DNA of 7,839 bases from Candidatus Poseidoniales archaeon (GCA_009887135.1 QXYA01000113.1:1-7839); one strand, 5' to 3'. Counted from the stretch's first letter, positions 1 to 6,883 are shown. Numbers and translations are program-made. Notes: generated by a model from the sequence alone, not told the origin.

Positions 1-777
1 GCCTTGTGCAGTTTGCATGCCCATAGCAGCACCAGTTGCGAGTAGACCAAGTCCAGGGAGCCCTAGAGTCAGAAGCGGCTTTTTCTGAGACAGTGAAAGC
101 AGTGCCCATGTCAATACGGTGAATCCGTGTGAAACTGCTGTAAAGTTTGATCCCTTAGGAACATCATATCGAATGACGGTTGGTACTTCTTGAATGACGA
201 GTTGCTTTTCTTTCGCATCTTCAAGCATCTCCAGTGACAATTCCATTCCATCTGCATCAAACCGTAGTCGCTCGATTGCAGTTCTTGAAAAGGCTCGAAA
301 ACCTGATTGAGTGTCTTTAATCCCTAAATCACTGGTGAGATTGCTTGCAGCTGTGATGACTTTGATCCCCAGGCGTCGATATGCAGGCATTGAATTTCCT
401 TCACCACCTTCGACGAATCTCGATCCGATTGTGAAGTCAGCCTCTCCATCAAGAATCGGTTGAATCAATTTAGGAATGTCAGATGTATCATGCTGTCCAT
501 CGGAATCGAGGACGACAAGGACATCAGCATCTCGTGTATTCGTTGTTTGGAAGAGTGTTTTCAGAGCAGCCCCGTAGCCTTGGTTGCTTCGATGTCGAAT
601 AACAGTCGCTCCACAGGCTTCTGCAATACGAGCACTTGAATCAGAAGATCCATCGTCGATACAGATGACTTCATCTGCGTGTCGAAGAGCCATTGTTACA
701 ACAGTACCAATGGTCTCTTCTTCGTTGTACATCGGCATACCCGCAATGATGCGAGGGGCCGAGTCATCCTTGCCCAT
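1..777 (-). CDS. Family 2 glycosyltransferase, DPM1/dolichol-phosphate sugar synthase-like (C-terminus cut by window edge)
   Basis: The frame is open from ATG at 777 to base 1 (259 codons, no stop), so the C-terminus lies outside the window. The protein begins with a GT-A fold signature: a nucleotide-binding AGMPMYNEEETIG segment (12-24), IDDGSSDSS (40-48, the first acidic site), the RHRSNQGYGAAL region (61-72), and DSDGQHD (91-97), which carries the metal-binding DxD at D91/D93. A QSGFRAFS acceptor-loop motif follows at 157-164. From about residue 230 the chain turns hydrophobic (LTLGLPGLGLLATG), probably the first membrane helix of a C-terminal anchor. These are hallmarks of polyprenol-phosphate mannose/glucose synthases, which move a sugar from a nucleotide donor to a lipid carrier at the inner membrane face. 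Sugar and acceptor cannot be read from sequence. The start is supported by GAGGT seven bases upstream (785-789). An epimerase lies in the same window, consistent with surface glycosylation. Confidence 0.93.
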   Translation of the reverse strand, partial: MGKDDSAPRIIAGMPMYNEEETIGTVVTMALRHADEVICIDDGSSDSSARIAEACGATVIRHRSNQGYGAALKTLFQTTNTRDADVLVVLDSDGQHDTSDIPKLIQPILDGEADFTIGSRFVEGGEGNSMPAYRRLGIKVITAASNLTSDLGIKDTQSGFRAFSRTAIERLRFDADGMELSLEMLEDAKEKQLVIQEVPTVIRYDVPKGSNFTAVSHGFTVLTWALLSLSQKKPLLTLGLPGLGLLATGAAMGMQTAQG

Positions 778-838
778 TAGTAAGACCTCGCAAATATAGA
801 ATATATAGTCGTAATTGAAAAATAAGACTTTTTTAAAG
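778..838 (-). promoter_or_regulatory. Candidate promoter and ribosome-binding site of the glycosyltransferase gene
   Basis: Read on the minus strand, two TATA-like elements lie upstream of the ATG at 777: TTTAAAAA (830-837) and CTATATATTC (799-808). A GAGGT Shine-Dalgarno sequence lies at 785-789 with a 7-base gap to the ATG. If the distal element is used, the transcript would start near 806 and carry the SD. If the proximal one is used, transcription would start almost at the ATG and the message would be leaderless. A T-rich stretch on the same strand (817-825) could also end transcription of the upstream small gene. The TATA assignment is by eye only. Confidence 0.5.
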
Positions 839-880
839 GAAAAGGGCGATACAGAGCCTGAACTCTTTACCGACCGGCTT

Positions 881-900
881 CATGTCCATGAATGAACATG
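881..900. repeat. Imperfect 9-bp inverted repeat downstream of the 82-aa gene
   Basis: CATGTCCAT (881-889) and ATGAACATG (892-900) are inverted copies with one mismatch around a 2-base centre. The mismatch becomes a G-U pair in minus-strand RNA. The repeat lies between the small gene's stop at 923 and the glycosyltransferase promoter, followed on the minus strand by a T-rich tract at 817-825. It could be a weak terminator or mRNA 3' hairpin, or a protein-binding site. The 778-922 gap holds nothing else I can name. Confidence 0.35.
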
Positions 901-922
901 ATTACTACAACCGTGTTTCATC

Positions 923-1171
923 CTAATCTAGGAGTTGAGAAACGGTGGTAACTGCTCGTTCCCCAGCGATCACTCTTTGCAGAGCTGCCATGGACAATAC
1001 GAGAGGAACATAGGATTCCCCGTCGCTTGTTTCATAGGTTTCACAATCTGCAAACGTTGCAGTATTGATGGATAATTTAATCGCACCACCAGCATTACTG
1101 CGGCGGGCATATCCAACCAATAGGGTTCGGCTTTCTTCTTCTTGCTTCGTTTCTTTCTTTGTCTTGCTCAT
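923..1171 (-). CDS. Conserved-looking small protein of unknown function (82 aa)
   Basis: I do not recognise the family with confidence. The first ~15 residues are charged and Lys/Glu-rich (MSKTKKETKQEEESR). They are followed by a compact segment with alternating hydrophobic residues (TLLVGYARRSNAGGAIKL, then SYVPLVLSMAALQRVIAGER), suggesting a small soluble mainly beta domain with one helix. The single Cys is not part of a motif, and there is no signal peptide or membrane helix, so it should be cytosolic. The start was chosen at ATG 1171 because GAGGAG lies about ten bases upstream. A GTG at 1180 in the same frame is only two bases from that SD and is less likely. It lies 46 bases after the protease gene on the same strand, so the two may be co-transcribed, but nothing in its sequence ties it to proteolysis. 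Coding status rests on composition, a good SD and its fit between neighbours. Confidence 0.75.
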   Translation of the reverse strand: MSKTKKETKQEEESRTLLVGYARRSNAGGAIKLSINTATFADCETYETSDGESYVPLVLSMAALQRVIAGERAVTTVSQLLD

Positions 1172-1184
1172 TTTCAACACATCT

Positions 1185-1199
1185 CCTCACTCGGTGAGG
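1185..1199 (-). promoter_or_regulatory. Hairpin overlapping the ribosome-binding site of the 82-aa gene
   Basis: On the minus strand CCTCAC and GTGAGG form a perfect 6-bp stem with a 3-base loop (CGA). The 3' arm runs directly into the SD (GTGAGGAGAT), so pairing would hide part of the site. It may instead act as a weak terminator or processing site between the protease and the small gene, although no U-run follows it. Confidence 0.45.
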
Positions 1200-1217
1200 T
1201 AATGTTAACGAACAACT

Positions 1218-4200
1218 TCAACGGTTATCAAAGCCATTGGTTAAGAGGTTTAGATCGGGAGCACTGGGGACATTACCTGGTATTTCAGATTGAATTGGCT
1301 GCCATATTCCATCAGTTTTTTCTCTTTTCCAACCGATACCAACGATGCCTAGAAGAATCAGAACTCCTATTGCTATGAGCATGAAATGTTGTGAAACTTG
1401 ACTTCCATATGACGAACTTTGTTTAGAATCTTCTTTTGCAATTGGTTCAACAACAGTCTCTTGTTCTTCAACAAAGGTGAAATCAAATTGTTGGCAGTCG
1501 ATGGTAGAATCTGCAATTGCACACACACTACCTCCATATGTTCCTGGATTAAGCGTAGTAACTATGGCCTTATTTTGTTGAAGTTCAATGGACAGACCAG
1601 GCTCAAACTCATAGATCATTTCCAGAGTATCTTGATTCACATATGTTATGATTTGGATTGATTCTTTGACCACTTGTTCCGCATCAGAGATGGATACGAT
1701 CAAGATTTCAGGAGCAAGGGGTTGTATACCTTCATCAATTTCACCGTTGCAATTATCATCAATTCCATTACGTACTTCTTCCTTGAATGGACTGATGCTT
1801 GAGTCATTATCGTTGCAATCATTGAACCATCGAACACCATCTCCATCGTTATCGAGGTCAGCAAATAATGGATTTGTATTGATGAAGAGTTCATACCCAT
1901 CCTGAAGTCCATCATGATCCGTATCAGCATCCAACCAATCTGTACCAAAGATGCTAAACTCATCGAGATCCAGCAATCCATCTCGATCACGATCTAAACC
2001 TATGAAATCCTCATCGATGGATTCATCACAATCATCATCGATTCCATTGAGCCATTCATCAAGACCAGGGTTGCGATCTGGATTTGTATCATCACAATCT
2101 TGGAACCAATAATACCCGTCTAAATCATCATCTGGGTCATAGGTGGTCGGGTCAGAAAAGTAAATCTGAACTTCATCTCCATCTTCGAGACCATCATCAT
2201 CAGAATCTGAATCTAACCAATCCGTATTTTGAACATGGAATTCTGCCCAGTCACTTAGCCGATCATTATCCGAATCAAGTTGTGCGAAACCTTCGTCAAT
2301 CCCGTCTATGCAATTGTTATCGATACCGTCCAATAATTCAGGAACCATTGGCTTGATCAGTGGATTCGTGTCATCGCAATCTTGGAACCAATACCATCCG
2401 TCTGCATCAGCATCGGCATCATAAACGAGAGGATTACTATTTGTTACAAGCACTTCTGTACCATCATCCAATCCATCTGAATCAGTATCGCTTTGTAATG
2501 GATTGGTTAGGAATGTCAGAACCTCTTGACCATCGAGAAGCAAATCATCATCGGTATCATCATCGGTTGGATTCGTTGAAGAATTGAATATCTCAAAACC
2601 ATCTGGTAGATTGTCGTTATCAGTATCTGCGTCGAATGGGTCGGTATTGTGTATGTTCTCTTCATCCTCATCTGGTAATCCATCATTATCTGTATCGATG
2701 ACTTCCTCAGCCCCATGAATAAGAAGTTCCCAGTGGTTCCAAGTTCCAGTACCACCGTTTTGGTTATCATTGACTTCAATCGTCCATGTTCCATCAGAAG
2801 ATTCATCCCAATGCAACACTGAAGAAAAGACCCATTCGTTGTAGTTGTTATTGTTGTCATTATGGACTTCAGCTAATCGTGAAATGGTTCCATCTGGTGA
2901 GGTTAAACTGACTTCGATATCGCCCCTGTAGGTGTGATCTGCATCGAATCGGATCTCAACCGTTTCAACCAATAAGCCTGCATTAACCAGGACTGAATCG
3001 GATAATCCATTGGCCGTATTATCAGGTATTGCCTGAGAAACAGATTTTTCACCGCTGGTCCAATTCAGTTCAGGATTTACATTTGTCCAATTGGCAGCGA
3101 TGTGAACTGCAAGACCTGCATCAAGGGCTCCATGGCCGTATTTGTGATTGAAATCATGACCTGCACCGTTAACACTCCAGTCATTATCTGCAGCATCGTT
3201 TGTACGAGCACTATGGACCAAAACATGCTGGACATCACGATAGGTCAATGCTGGATTGGCATCAAGCATGAGGGCGACGACGCCCGATGTGAGAGGGGTC
3301 GCACTGCTCGTGCCTCCAAAGTTATTGTAAATGTCAGAGGATGTATAACCGCCCGAACCACGAATATCTGTTGTTGTGATTCCTTGTGAACCGCCGTTTG
3401 AGTGGGCAGCAACCAGAATATTTGCTCCATCTTCACTGTAGTAGGATTGTTCTCCAGAGTCGCTAATGGCTGCAACTCCTATTGTAAATCGAGTATTTGC
3501 ATATCCGTCGTAATTGGAATTATCACCACTGGTTCGGCCGTTACCACCTGCGAGTGTTGTAATGGTTCCTAGGCCCCCTCTGCCGAGGTATACATTGTCT
3601 TCCAATGAGGCTTGCAAAAGTGGTTCAGGGCCTTTGAGCGTTCGACCATTATCACTCGGCCCCCAGGAGTTAGAGGAGACTCCGACGATGTCTCTCCTAT
3701 GCCCTATTGCGTCTGCTTCATCTTGGTCTGTATTTGAACACGCGATTAATCGAAGACCAATAAGATCAGCATCCAGAGCAGCACCGGCTACGCCATTGTT
3801 GTCGTTTCCTTTTGCAGCTGCAACACCTGCGGCAGCCGTGCCGTGTCCGTCATTGGAGGTTGGTGTTGGATCGCCATCATTCCCACAGTAATCGTAGTCG
3901 ATTGAGGTGAGATAGTTTGGTGAGAGATCGCTATGTTGATGATCAACACCATCATCGACAACTGAGATGAGTACTCCGTTTCCCGTGGCACTATTCCATG
4001 CACCGGTTACATTTGCATCCTCGCCTACTGTGCCCGATCCTTGTCCCGTATTGAGCAGATGCCATTGTGATGAAAACGATGGATCGTTTGGAATAAATCG
4101 TGGTATGTTTGTATGTTCTTGTATGGCAGACCAACGTTCAATGAAATCCATTGAGTCGAGTTGGTCTCGAAGATCGTTCGGTTGAGCGATCTCGATGATG

Positions 4201-4502
4201 AATGAACCTTGGATTTGACTGGGTTGTTCGATGGTTTCGATTTGGAATGGTAGAGCCTCTCTCAAATCCGATTCTGATTGCCCGCACATTGCAGGCATGT
4301 ACAGCAACCATGATTCACTCGGTTGGGATGAGCCATCAGTCATCGCTCTAAGGAAAGCGTTGTTGACGCCAAAGGAGAGTTCTCGAGTTTGACACTCAAA
4401 AACATCCTCTTGAACTTCAGCATGAACGAACGAAAGAGGGCCTGATACAAGGAGAAATACCAAAACAAGGCCTACTCGCATGAGTTGTTTCTTATCCGAC
4501 AT
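1218..4502 (-). CDS. Secreted, membrane-anchored furin/kexin-like (S8B) serine protease with P domain and TSP3/MopE calcium repeats
   Basis: This 1094-aa protein starts at ATG 4502, where a signal peptide begins (basic MSDKKQLMR, hydrophobic core, VHA at 26-28 before the likely cut). The same frame stays open further upstream, but that would run into the divergent gene. Domains in order: propeptide about 29-137; S8 domain about 140-470 with D183 (VDDGVD), H220 (NDGHGTA), oxyanion N321 (GGNGR) and S399 (GGTSSATP); P domain about 485-598. Eight 23-residue TSP3-like repeats and three MopE-type motifs span 603-925; an Ig-like beta domain covers about 930-1010. A membrane helix at about 1040-1058 is followed by KREK and a short cytosolic tail. 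SNSWGP, GRGGLGT and DVQHVLVHSA segments match the furin/kexin branch rather than bacterial subtilisins. It should act outside the cell, anchored by its C-terminus, with calcium stiffening the stalk. All 12 Cys are predicted extracellular. Substrate is unknown; conserved acidic pocket residues suggest cutting after basic residues. Confidence 0.95.
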   Translation of the reverse strand: MSDKKQLMRVGLVLVFLLVSGPLSFVHAEVQEDVFECQTRELSFGVNNAFLRAMTDGSSQPSESWLLYMPAMCGQSESDLREALPFQIETIEQPSQIQGSFIIEIAQPNDLRDQLDSMDFIERWSAIQEHTNIPRFIPNDPSFSSQWHLLNTGQGSGTVGEDANVTGAWNSATGNGVLISVVDDGVDHQHSDLSPNYLTSIDYDYCGNDGDPTPTSNDGHGTAAAGVAAAKGNDNNGVAGAALDADLIGLRLIACSNTDQDEADAIGHRRDIVGVSSNSWGPSDNGRTLKGPEPLLQASLEDNVYLGRGGLGTITTLAGGNGRTSGDNSNYDGYANTRFTIGVAAISDSGEQSYYSEDGANILVAAHSNGGSQGITTTDIRGSGGYTSSDIYNNFGGTSSATPLTSGVVALMLDANPALTYRDVQHVLVHSARTNDAADNDWSVNGAGHDFNHKYGHGALDAGLAVHIAANWTNVNPELNWTSGEKSVSQAIPDNTANGLSDSVLVNAGLLVETVEIRFDADHTYRGDIEVSLTSPDGTISRLAEVHNDNNNNYNEWVFSSVLHWDESSDGTWTIEVNDNQNGGTGTWNHWELLIHGAEEVIDTDNDGLPDEDEENIHNTDPFDADTDNDNLPDGFEIFNSSTNPTDDDTDDDLLLDGQEVLTFLTNPLQSDTDSDGLDDGTEVLVTNSNPLVYDADADADGWYWFQDCDDTNPLIKPMVPELLDGIDNNCIDGIDEGFAQLDSDNDRLSDWAEFHVQNTDWLDSDSDDDGLEDGDEVQIYFSDPTTYDPDDDLDGYYWFQDCDDTNPDRNPGLDEWLNGIDDDCDESIDEDFIGLDRDRDGLLDLDEFSIFGTDWLDADTDHDGLQDGYELFINTNPLFADLDNDGDGVRWFNDCNDNDSSISPFKEEVRNGIDDNCNGEIDEGIQPLAPEILIVSISDAEQVVKESIQIITYVNQDTLEMIYEFEPGLSIELQQNKAIVTTLNPGTYGGSVCAIADSTIDCQQFDFTFVEEQETVVEPIAKEDSKQSSSYGSQVSQHFMLIAIGVLILLGIVGIGWKREKTDGIWQPIQSEIPGNVPSAPDLNLLTNGFDNR
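1728..2696 (-). repeat. Protein-level tandem repeat region of the protease (TSP3-like and MopE-like modules)
   Basis: Repeat units begin with DxDxDGLxDGxE and start at protease residues 603, 626, 649 and 672, an exact 23-residue (69-base) period. Two more pairs start at 743/766 and 837/860. Each group ends in a DCDD-type module with two cysteines 22 residues apart: C709/C731, C803/C825 and C896/C918. The TSP3 units are known calcium-binding loops. The DCDDxNP...GIDxxCxGxIDE pattern matches the putative metal-binding motif described in MopE. This is a coding repeat, not a CRISPR or satellite array, since units are diverged at DNA level. Confidence 0.88.
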
Positions 4503-4566
4503 AGCATAGAAAACCTTGCTTGGATGCAATAGCAAACTTTGACATAGAGTATCATTACGCAAATCC
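4503..4566. promoter_or_regulatory. Divergent intergenic region between protease and epimerase genes
   Basis: These 64 bases must hold both promoters if the starts at 4502 (minus) and 4567 (plus) are right. No strong TATA box is visible for either direction and there is no good SD for the epimerase, which may therefore be leaderless. On the minus strand AAGGT about ten bases before ATG 4502 is a weak SD. A dyad, TTGCT (4516-4520) and AGCAA (4531-4535), lies about 15-30 bases from the protease start and could be an operator. Confidence 0.45.
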
Positions 4567-5511
4567 ATGCGAAGTTTAGTCACTGGCGGTGCTGGATTTA
4601 TTGGTTCACATTTGATTGACCGTTTGGTTGAGCGTGGAGATGACGTTATTGTCCTCGATAATTTATCGAGCGGAAAAGAAGAATTTCTTGCCCACCATTC
4701 CAGCCAAGTCACTCATCACCATGTCGACATTACTGATTATGAATCGATGTCTCAATACTTCGAAGGTGTCGATGTTGTCTTCCATTTTGCTGCCAATCCA
4801 GATATTCGATTAGGTACACAAATCACAGATACTGATCTCAAACAAGGAACCCTTGCAACGTACAATGTTGTTGAATCTATGCGAGTACATGGTGTTCCAA
4901 CAATTATGTTTGCTTCCTCTTCAGTCGTTTATGGTGAAAATGCGCCGATGCCAACGCCTGAGAATCACGGTCCATGCATGCCGATCTCATTGTATGGTGC
5001 GAGTAAATCAGCAGGTGAATCATTGGTCAGCAGTTGGGTTGGAACGTTTGGCCTCCAAGGCTACATCTTCAGATTTGCAAACATCATCGGCGATCGTGGA
5101 ACACACGGCGTAATCTTTGATTTCATCCATAAACTCAAGAAAAACCCTGCTGAGCTCGAAGTTCTTGGGGATGGGCGACAAGAAAAATCCTACATGGAAG
5201 TTGGAGATTGCGTCAGTGGCATTCTTCACGTGATGGAACACCAAAATGAACCGCTCAATCTTTTCAACCTGGGCAGCCATGATACATGCAGTGTTCGACG
5301 TATTGCGGAAATTGTTGTTGAAGAAACGGGTTATACCGATGCTCAGATTGCATATACAGGTGGTTCTCGAGGTTGGGCAGGAGATATTCCACGTGCTATG
5401 CTTGCCATTGACAAAATGATTGCCTCTGGTTTCAATGTAAAATTCAACAGTGAAGAGGCCGTTCGGCACACTGCTCGTGTTTTAATTCAAGAAATTGGTC
5501 TTGATAATTGA
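4567..5511 (+). CDS. NAD-dependent sugar-nucleotide epimerase/dehydratase (extended SDR, UDP-glucose 4-epimerase-like)
   Basis: The 314-aa protein is close to the usual GalE/SDR length. It opens with the Rossmann dinucleotide loop VTGGAGFIGSHL (5-16; G7, G10, G13), and D31 at the end of beta-2 should bind the NAD ribose. FHFAANPD (72-79) follows, then the catalytic set: S118 in SSSVVYG, and Y143 and K147 in YGASK. The later LGDGRQEKSYMEVGDC segment (200-214) and NLGSHDTCSVRRIAEIV (234-250) are typical of the C-terminal substrate domain of archaeal UDP-sugar epimerases. It should interconvert or modify nucleotide sugars in the cytosol, feeding glycosyltransferases such as the one at the left edge. 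Exact substrate (glucose, N-acetylglucosamine or uronic acid) is undetermined. ATG 4567 places the Rossmann strand right at the N-terminus, as expected. No SD is visible. The gene ends 31 bases before the thioredoxin-like gene and may lead that cluster. Confidence 0.93.
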   Translation: MRSLVTGGAGFIGSHLIDRLVERGDDVIVLDNLSSGKEEFLAHHSSQVTHHHVDITDYESMSQYFEGVDVVFHFAANPDIRLGTQITDTDLKQGTLATYNVVESMRVHGVPTIMFASSSVVYGENAPMPTPENHGPCMPISLYGASKSAGESLVSSWVGTFGLQGYIFRFANIIGDRGTHGVIFDFIHKLKKNPAELEVLGDGRQEKSYMEVGDCVSGILHVMEHQNEPLNLFNLGSHDTCSVRRIAEIVVEETGYTDAQIAYTGGSRGWAGDIPRAMLAIDKMIASGFNVKFNSEEAVRHTARVLIQEIGLDN

Positions 5512-5542
5512 CCGAAGTCTTCTGCACAATACCATCGCCCTT

Positions 5543-6274
5543 ATGTCTGAGGATTGCTTGGGCTTAACTAGTGAGATGATGAAGAATCTATACCGCTCCG
5601 AAGAAGCCAGCGCCCGTGGTGAAGCCGCTATAATCGTGATATCCCTGTTCTTTGTAGGACTTCTTGTCGTAGCTTTCACATCCAATCCTATCGCAACAGG
5701 TACACAACCTGGAGAGCGAGCCCCTATTTTTACATCGGAAGCCTATAACGGAAACGGTTGGCAGACCTTTGTTTTTGATGATCTCTTAACGCCTGAGTGG
5801 AGCCCGAACTCAACGGGTGATGCTCCTTGGATAGCCGTAGAATTTTTAGATACTGACTGTGGCTTTTGTAAGAAAAGTGCAGAAGATGTTGGAAACTGGG
5901 CTGAGCAATATTCATCCTCGGTTTGGGACGGTCCTGAAGTAATTTTCATTGCAATCGCTGTTGAATTCGTTGGTGACTCATCACGTACTGAAATCAAGGA
6001 ATTTAGAGATACCTACGAACATACGTTCGCATATGTTGATGATTTGGACGTTGATATCGCTGCCGATTGGGATGTTGGTGCTACACCGACATACTTCTTG
6101 GTACAACCTGACGGTATGGTTGCCTGGAATTCTGGACAGAGTTCCAACTCTATCGGCTGGGATGCTGTAAACGAAGAAGTATTTCCTCTAACAGACTATA
6201 CTGGAGATAATTACATCGAACTCAATGAAGCGATTGAGCAATTGACAAAGAAATATGGAGGTGGAACACAATGA
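5543..6274 (+). CDS. Membrane-anchored thioredoxin-fold thiol-disulfide oxidoreductase (TlpA/DsbA-like)
   Basis: From ATG 5543 this is 243 aa. A short cytosolic N-terminus leads into a single membrane helix (AIIVISLFFVGLLVVAF, about 29-45) that acts as an uncleaved anchor, followed by a linker and a thioredoxin fold. The active site is DCGFCKK with C106 and C109. The cis-proline loop is GATPTYF with P182, then FLVQPDG, typical of thioredoxin/TlpA. The family exchanges disulfides with substrate proteins outside the membrane. The adjacent VKOR gene, translationally coupled by ATGA, makes VKOR the likely re-oxidant, so this is probably the DsbA-like partner, though an isomerase or reductase role is possible. 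The start is uncertain: ATG 5576 and 5579 also keep the helix, and a TTG at 5495 would overlap the epimerase. None has a convincing SD. Confidence 0.9.
   Translation: MSEDCLGLTSEMMKNLYRSEEASARGEAAIIVISLFFVGLLVVAFTSNPIATGTQPGERAPIFTSEAYNGNGWQTFVFDDLLTPEWSPNSTGDAPWIAVEFLDTDCGFCKKSAEDVGNWAEQYSSSVWDGPEVIFIAIAVEFVGDSSRTEIKEFRDTYEHTFAYVDDLDVDIAADWDVGATPTYFLVQPDGMVAWNSGQSSNSIGWDAVNEEVFPLTDYTGDNYIELNEAIEQLTKKYGGGTQ
6257..6263 (+). promoter_or_regulatory. Strong Shine-Dalgarno site of the VKOR gene
   Basis: GGAGGTG lies inside the last codons of the thioredoxin-like gene, seven bases before ATG 6271. It fixes the VKOR start and implies translation from a shared transcript. It also shows that this organism uses a consensus SD for internal operon genes. 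Confidence 0.85.
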
Positions 6275-6879
6275 ATGAGTACACTCTTCTCTCATTTCAC
6301 GCTGTTATCATCGCTTTTGGTGTCCTTCTAATGACGCCATTGGGTGAATCAATGAATGGATTCCTTGTCAACAAATGGCCTTCAACCTCAACCAAGCGTG
6401 GTCGTACGCTAGCAGGTTTAATGCTGGTTTGTACAGGCGGATTCACAGTATCTGCACATACGCTATGGATGCACAATAAACTCAGTGAAGGGGAAAGCGT
6501 TTGCACAGGAAGTTCGATCCTCAATTGTGACGGTCTTATTGGAAACCCTGAATACAATACCGTTCCATTCATCAATCAACCATGGGGCCTTCTCGGAATG
6601 GTGGCCTTCTGTGTTCTTCTTTGGATTGTTATTACAATCGCTAAAGAACCACTCGCTTTAACCACACCCACCTTCCTCAAAGCAGGTTTAGGGGCGACGA
6701 TTGCAGGTCTTCCAGTGATTGGCCTTCTCGTTAGTTATGAGATCAAAGAAGGATTGATTTGTCCATTTTGTACAACTGCTCACATTGCCAATCTTATTGC
6801 ATTGGGTGCTTTCTTCTTCTTGCTTAGGTTGTACGAATCAGACGAGTGGGCTCCTGAGTTAAAGAAAACTAGGAAGTGA
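6271..6879 (+). CDS. Vitamin K epoxide reductase (VKOR) family disulfide-generating membrane protein
   Basis: The 202-aa protein has five hydrophobic helices (about 5-23, 46-66, 104-124, 137-156, 168-187). The VKOR core is recognisable: a loop Cys pair C78/C86 (CTGSSILNC) between helices 2 and 3, and the quinone-site CPFC (C164, C167) at the start of helix 5, followed by TTAHIANL. VKOR family enzymes pass electrons from a thioredoxin-fold partner through the loop cysteines to CxxC and then to a membrane quinone. Positive residues at 35-45 (KWPSTSTKRGR) and at the C-terminus (KKTRK) put those ends inside and both Cys pairs outside, facing the anchored thioredoxin domain. One helix precedes the four-helix core. 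The serine at human position 57 appears to be Asn92 by eye alignment. The gene overlaps its upstream neighbour by ATGA and carries the SD of the next gene at its 3' end. Confidence 0.93.
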   Translation: MNEYTLLSFHAVIIAFGVLLMTPLGESMNGFLVNKWPSTSTKRGRTLAGLMLVCTGGFTVSAHTLWMHNKLSEGESVCTGSSILNCDGLIGNPEYNTVPFINQPWGLLGMVAFCVLLWIVITIAKEPLALTTPTFLKAGLGATIAGLPVIGLLVSYEIKEGLICPFCTTAHIANLIALGAFFFLLRLYESDEWAPELKKTRK

Positions 6880-6880
6880 T
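6871..6880 (+). promoter_or_regulatory. Near-consensus Shine-Dalgarno site before a CTG start
   Basis: AGGAAGTGAT differs by one base from AGGAGGTGAT, the complement of a typical archaeal 16S 3' end. It overlaps the VKOR stop codon and sits just before CTG 6884: the GGAAGTG core ends five bases from it. No ATG, GTG or TTG in the downstream frame lies within reach, so this site is the main evidence for where the next gene starts. Confidence 0.7.
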
Positions 6881-6883
6881 TCT

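Noticed and set aside
1728..2696. CRISPR-like or satellite repeat suggested by recurring ATC-rich DNA
   Set aside because: The periodicity is at protein level (Asp codons in 23-residue repeats), with diverged DNA and no identical repeats or spacers.
3102..3891. Plus-strand open frames opposite the protease catalytic domain
   Set aside because: Antisense shadows of a strongly supported gene, with low-complexity translations and no recognisable motifs.
4503..4712. N-terminal extension of the protease to an upstream start in the same frame
   Set aside because: It would run antisense through the epimerase N-terminus and bury the clear signal peptide that begins at 4502.
5020..5469. 149-aa minus-strand open frame opposite the epimerase
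   Set aside because: It is antisense to well-conserved SDR motifs, and its translation shows no domain.
5495..5542. TTG start at 5495 for the thioredoxin-like gene
   Set aside because: It overlaps the epimerase end, has no SD, and the ATGs at 5543 and 5576 preserve the anchor helix.
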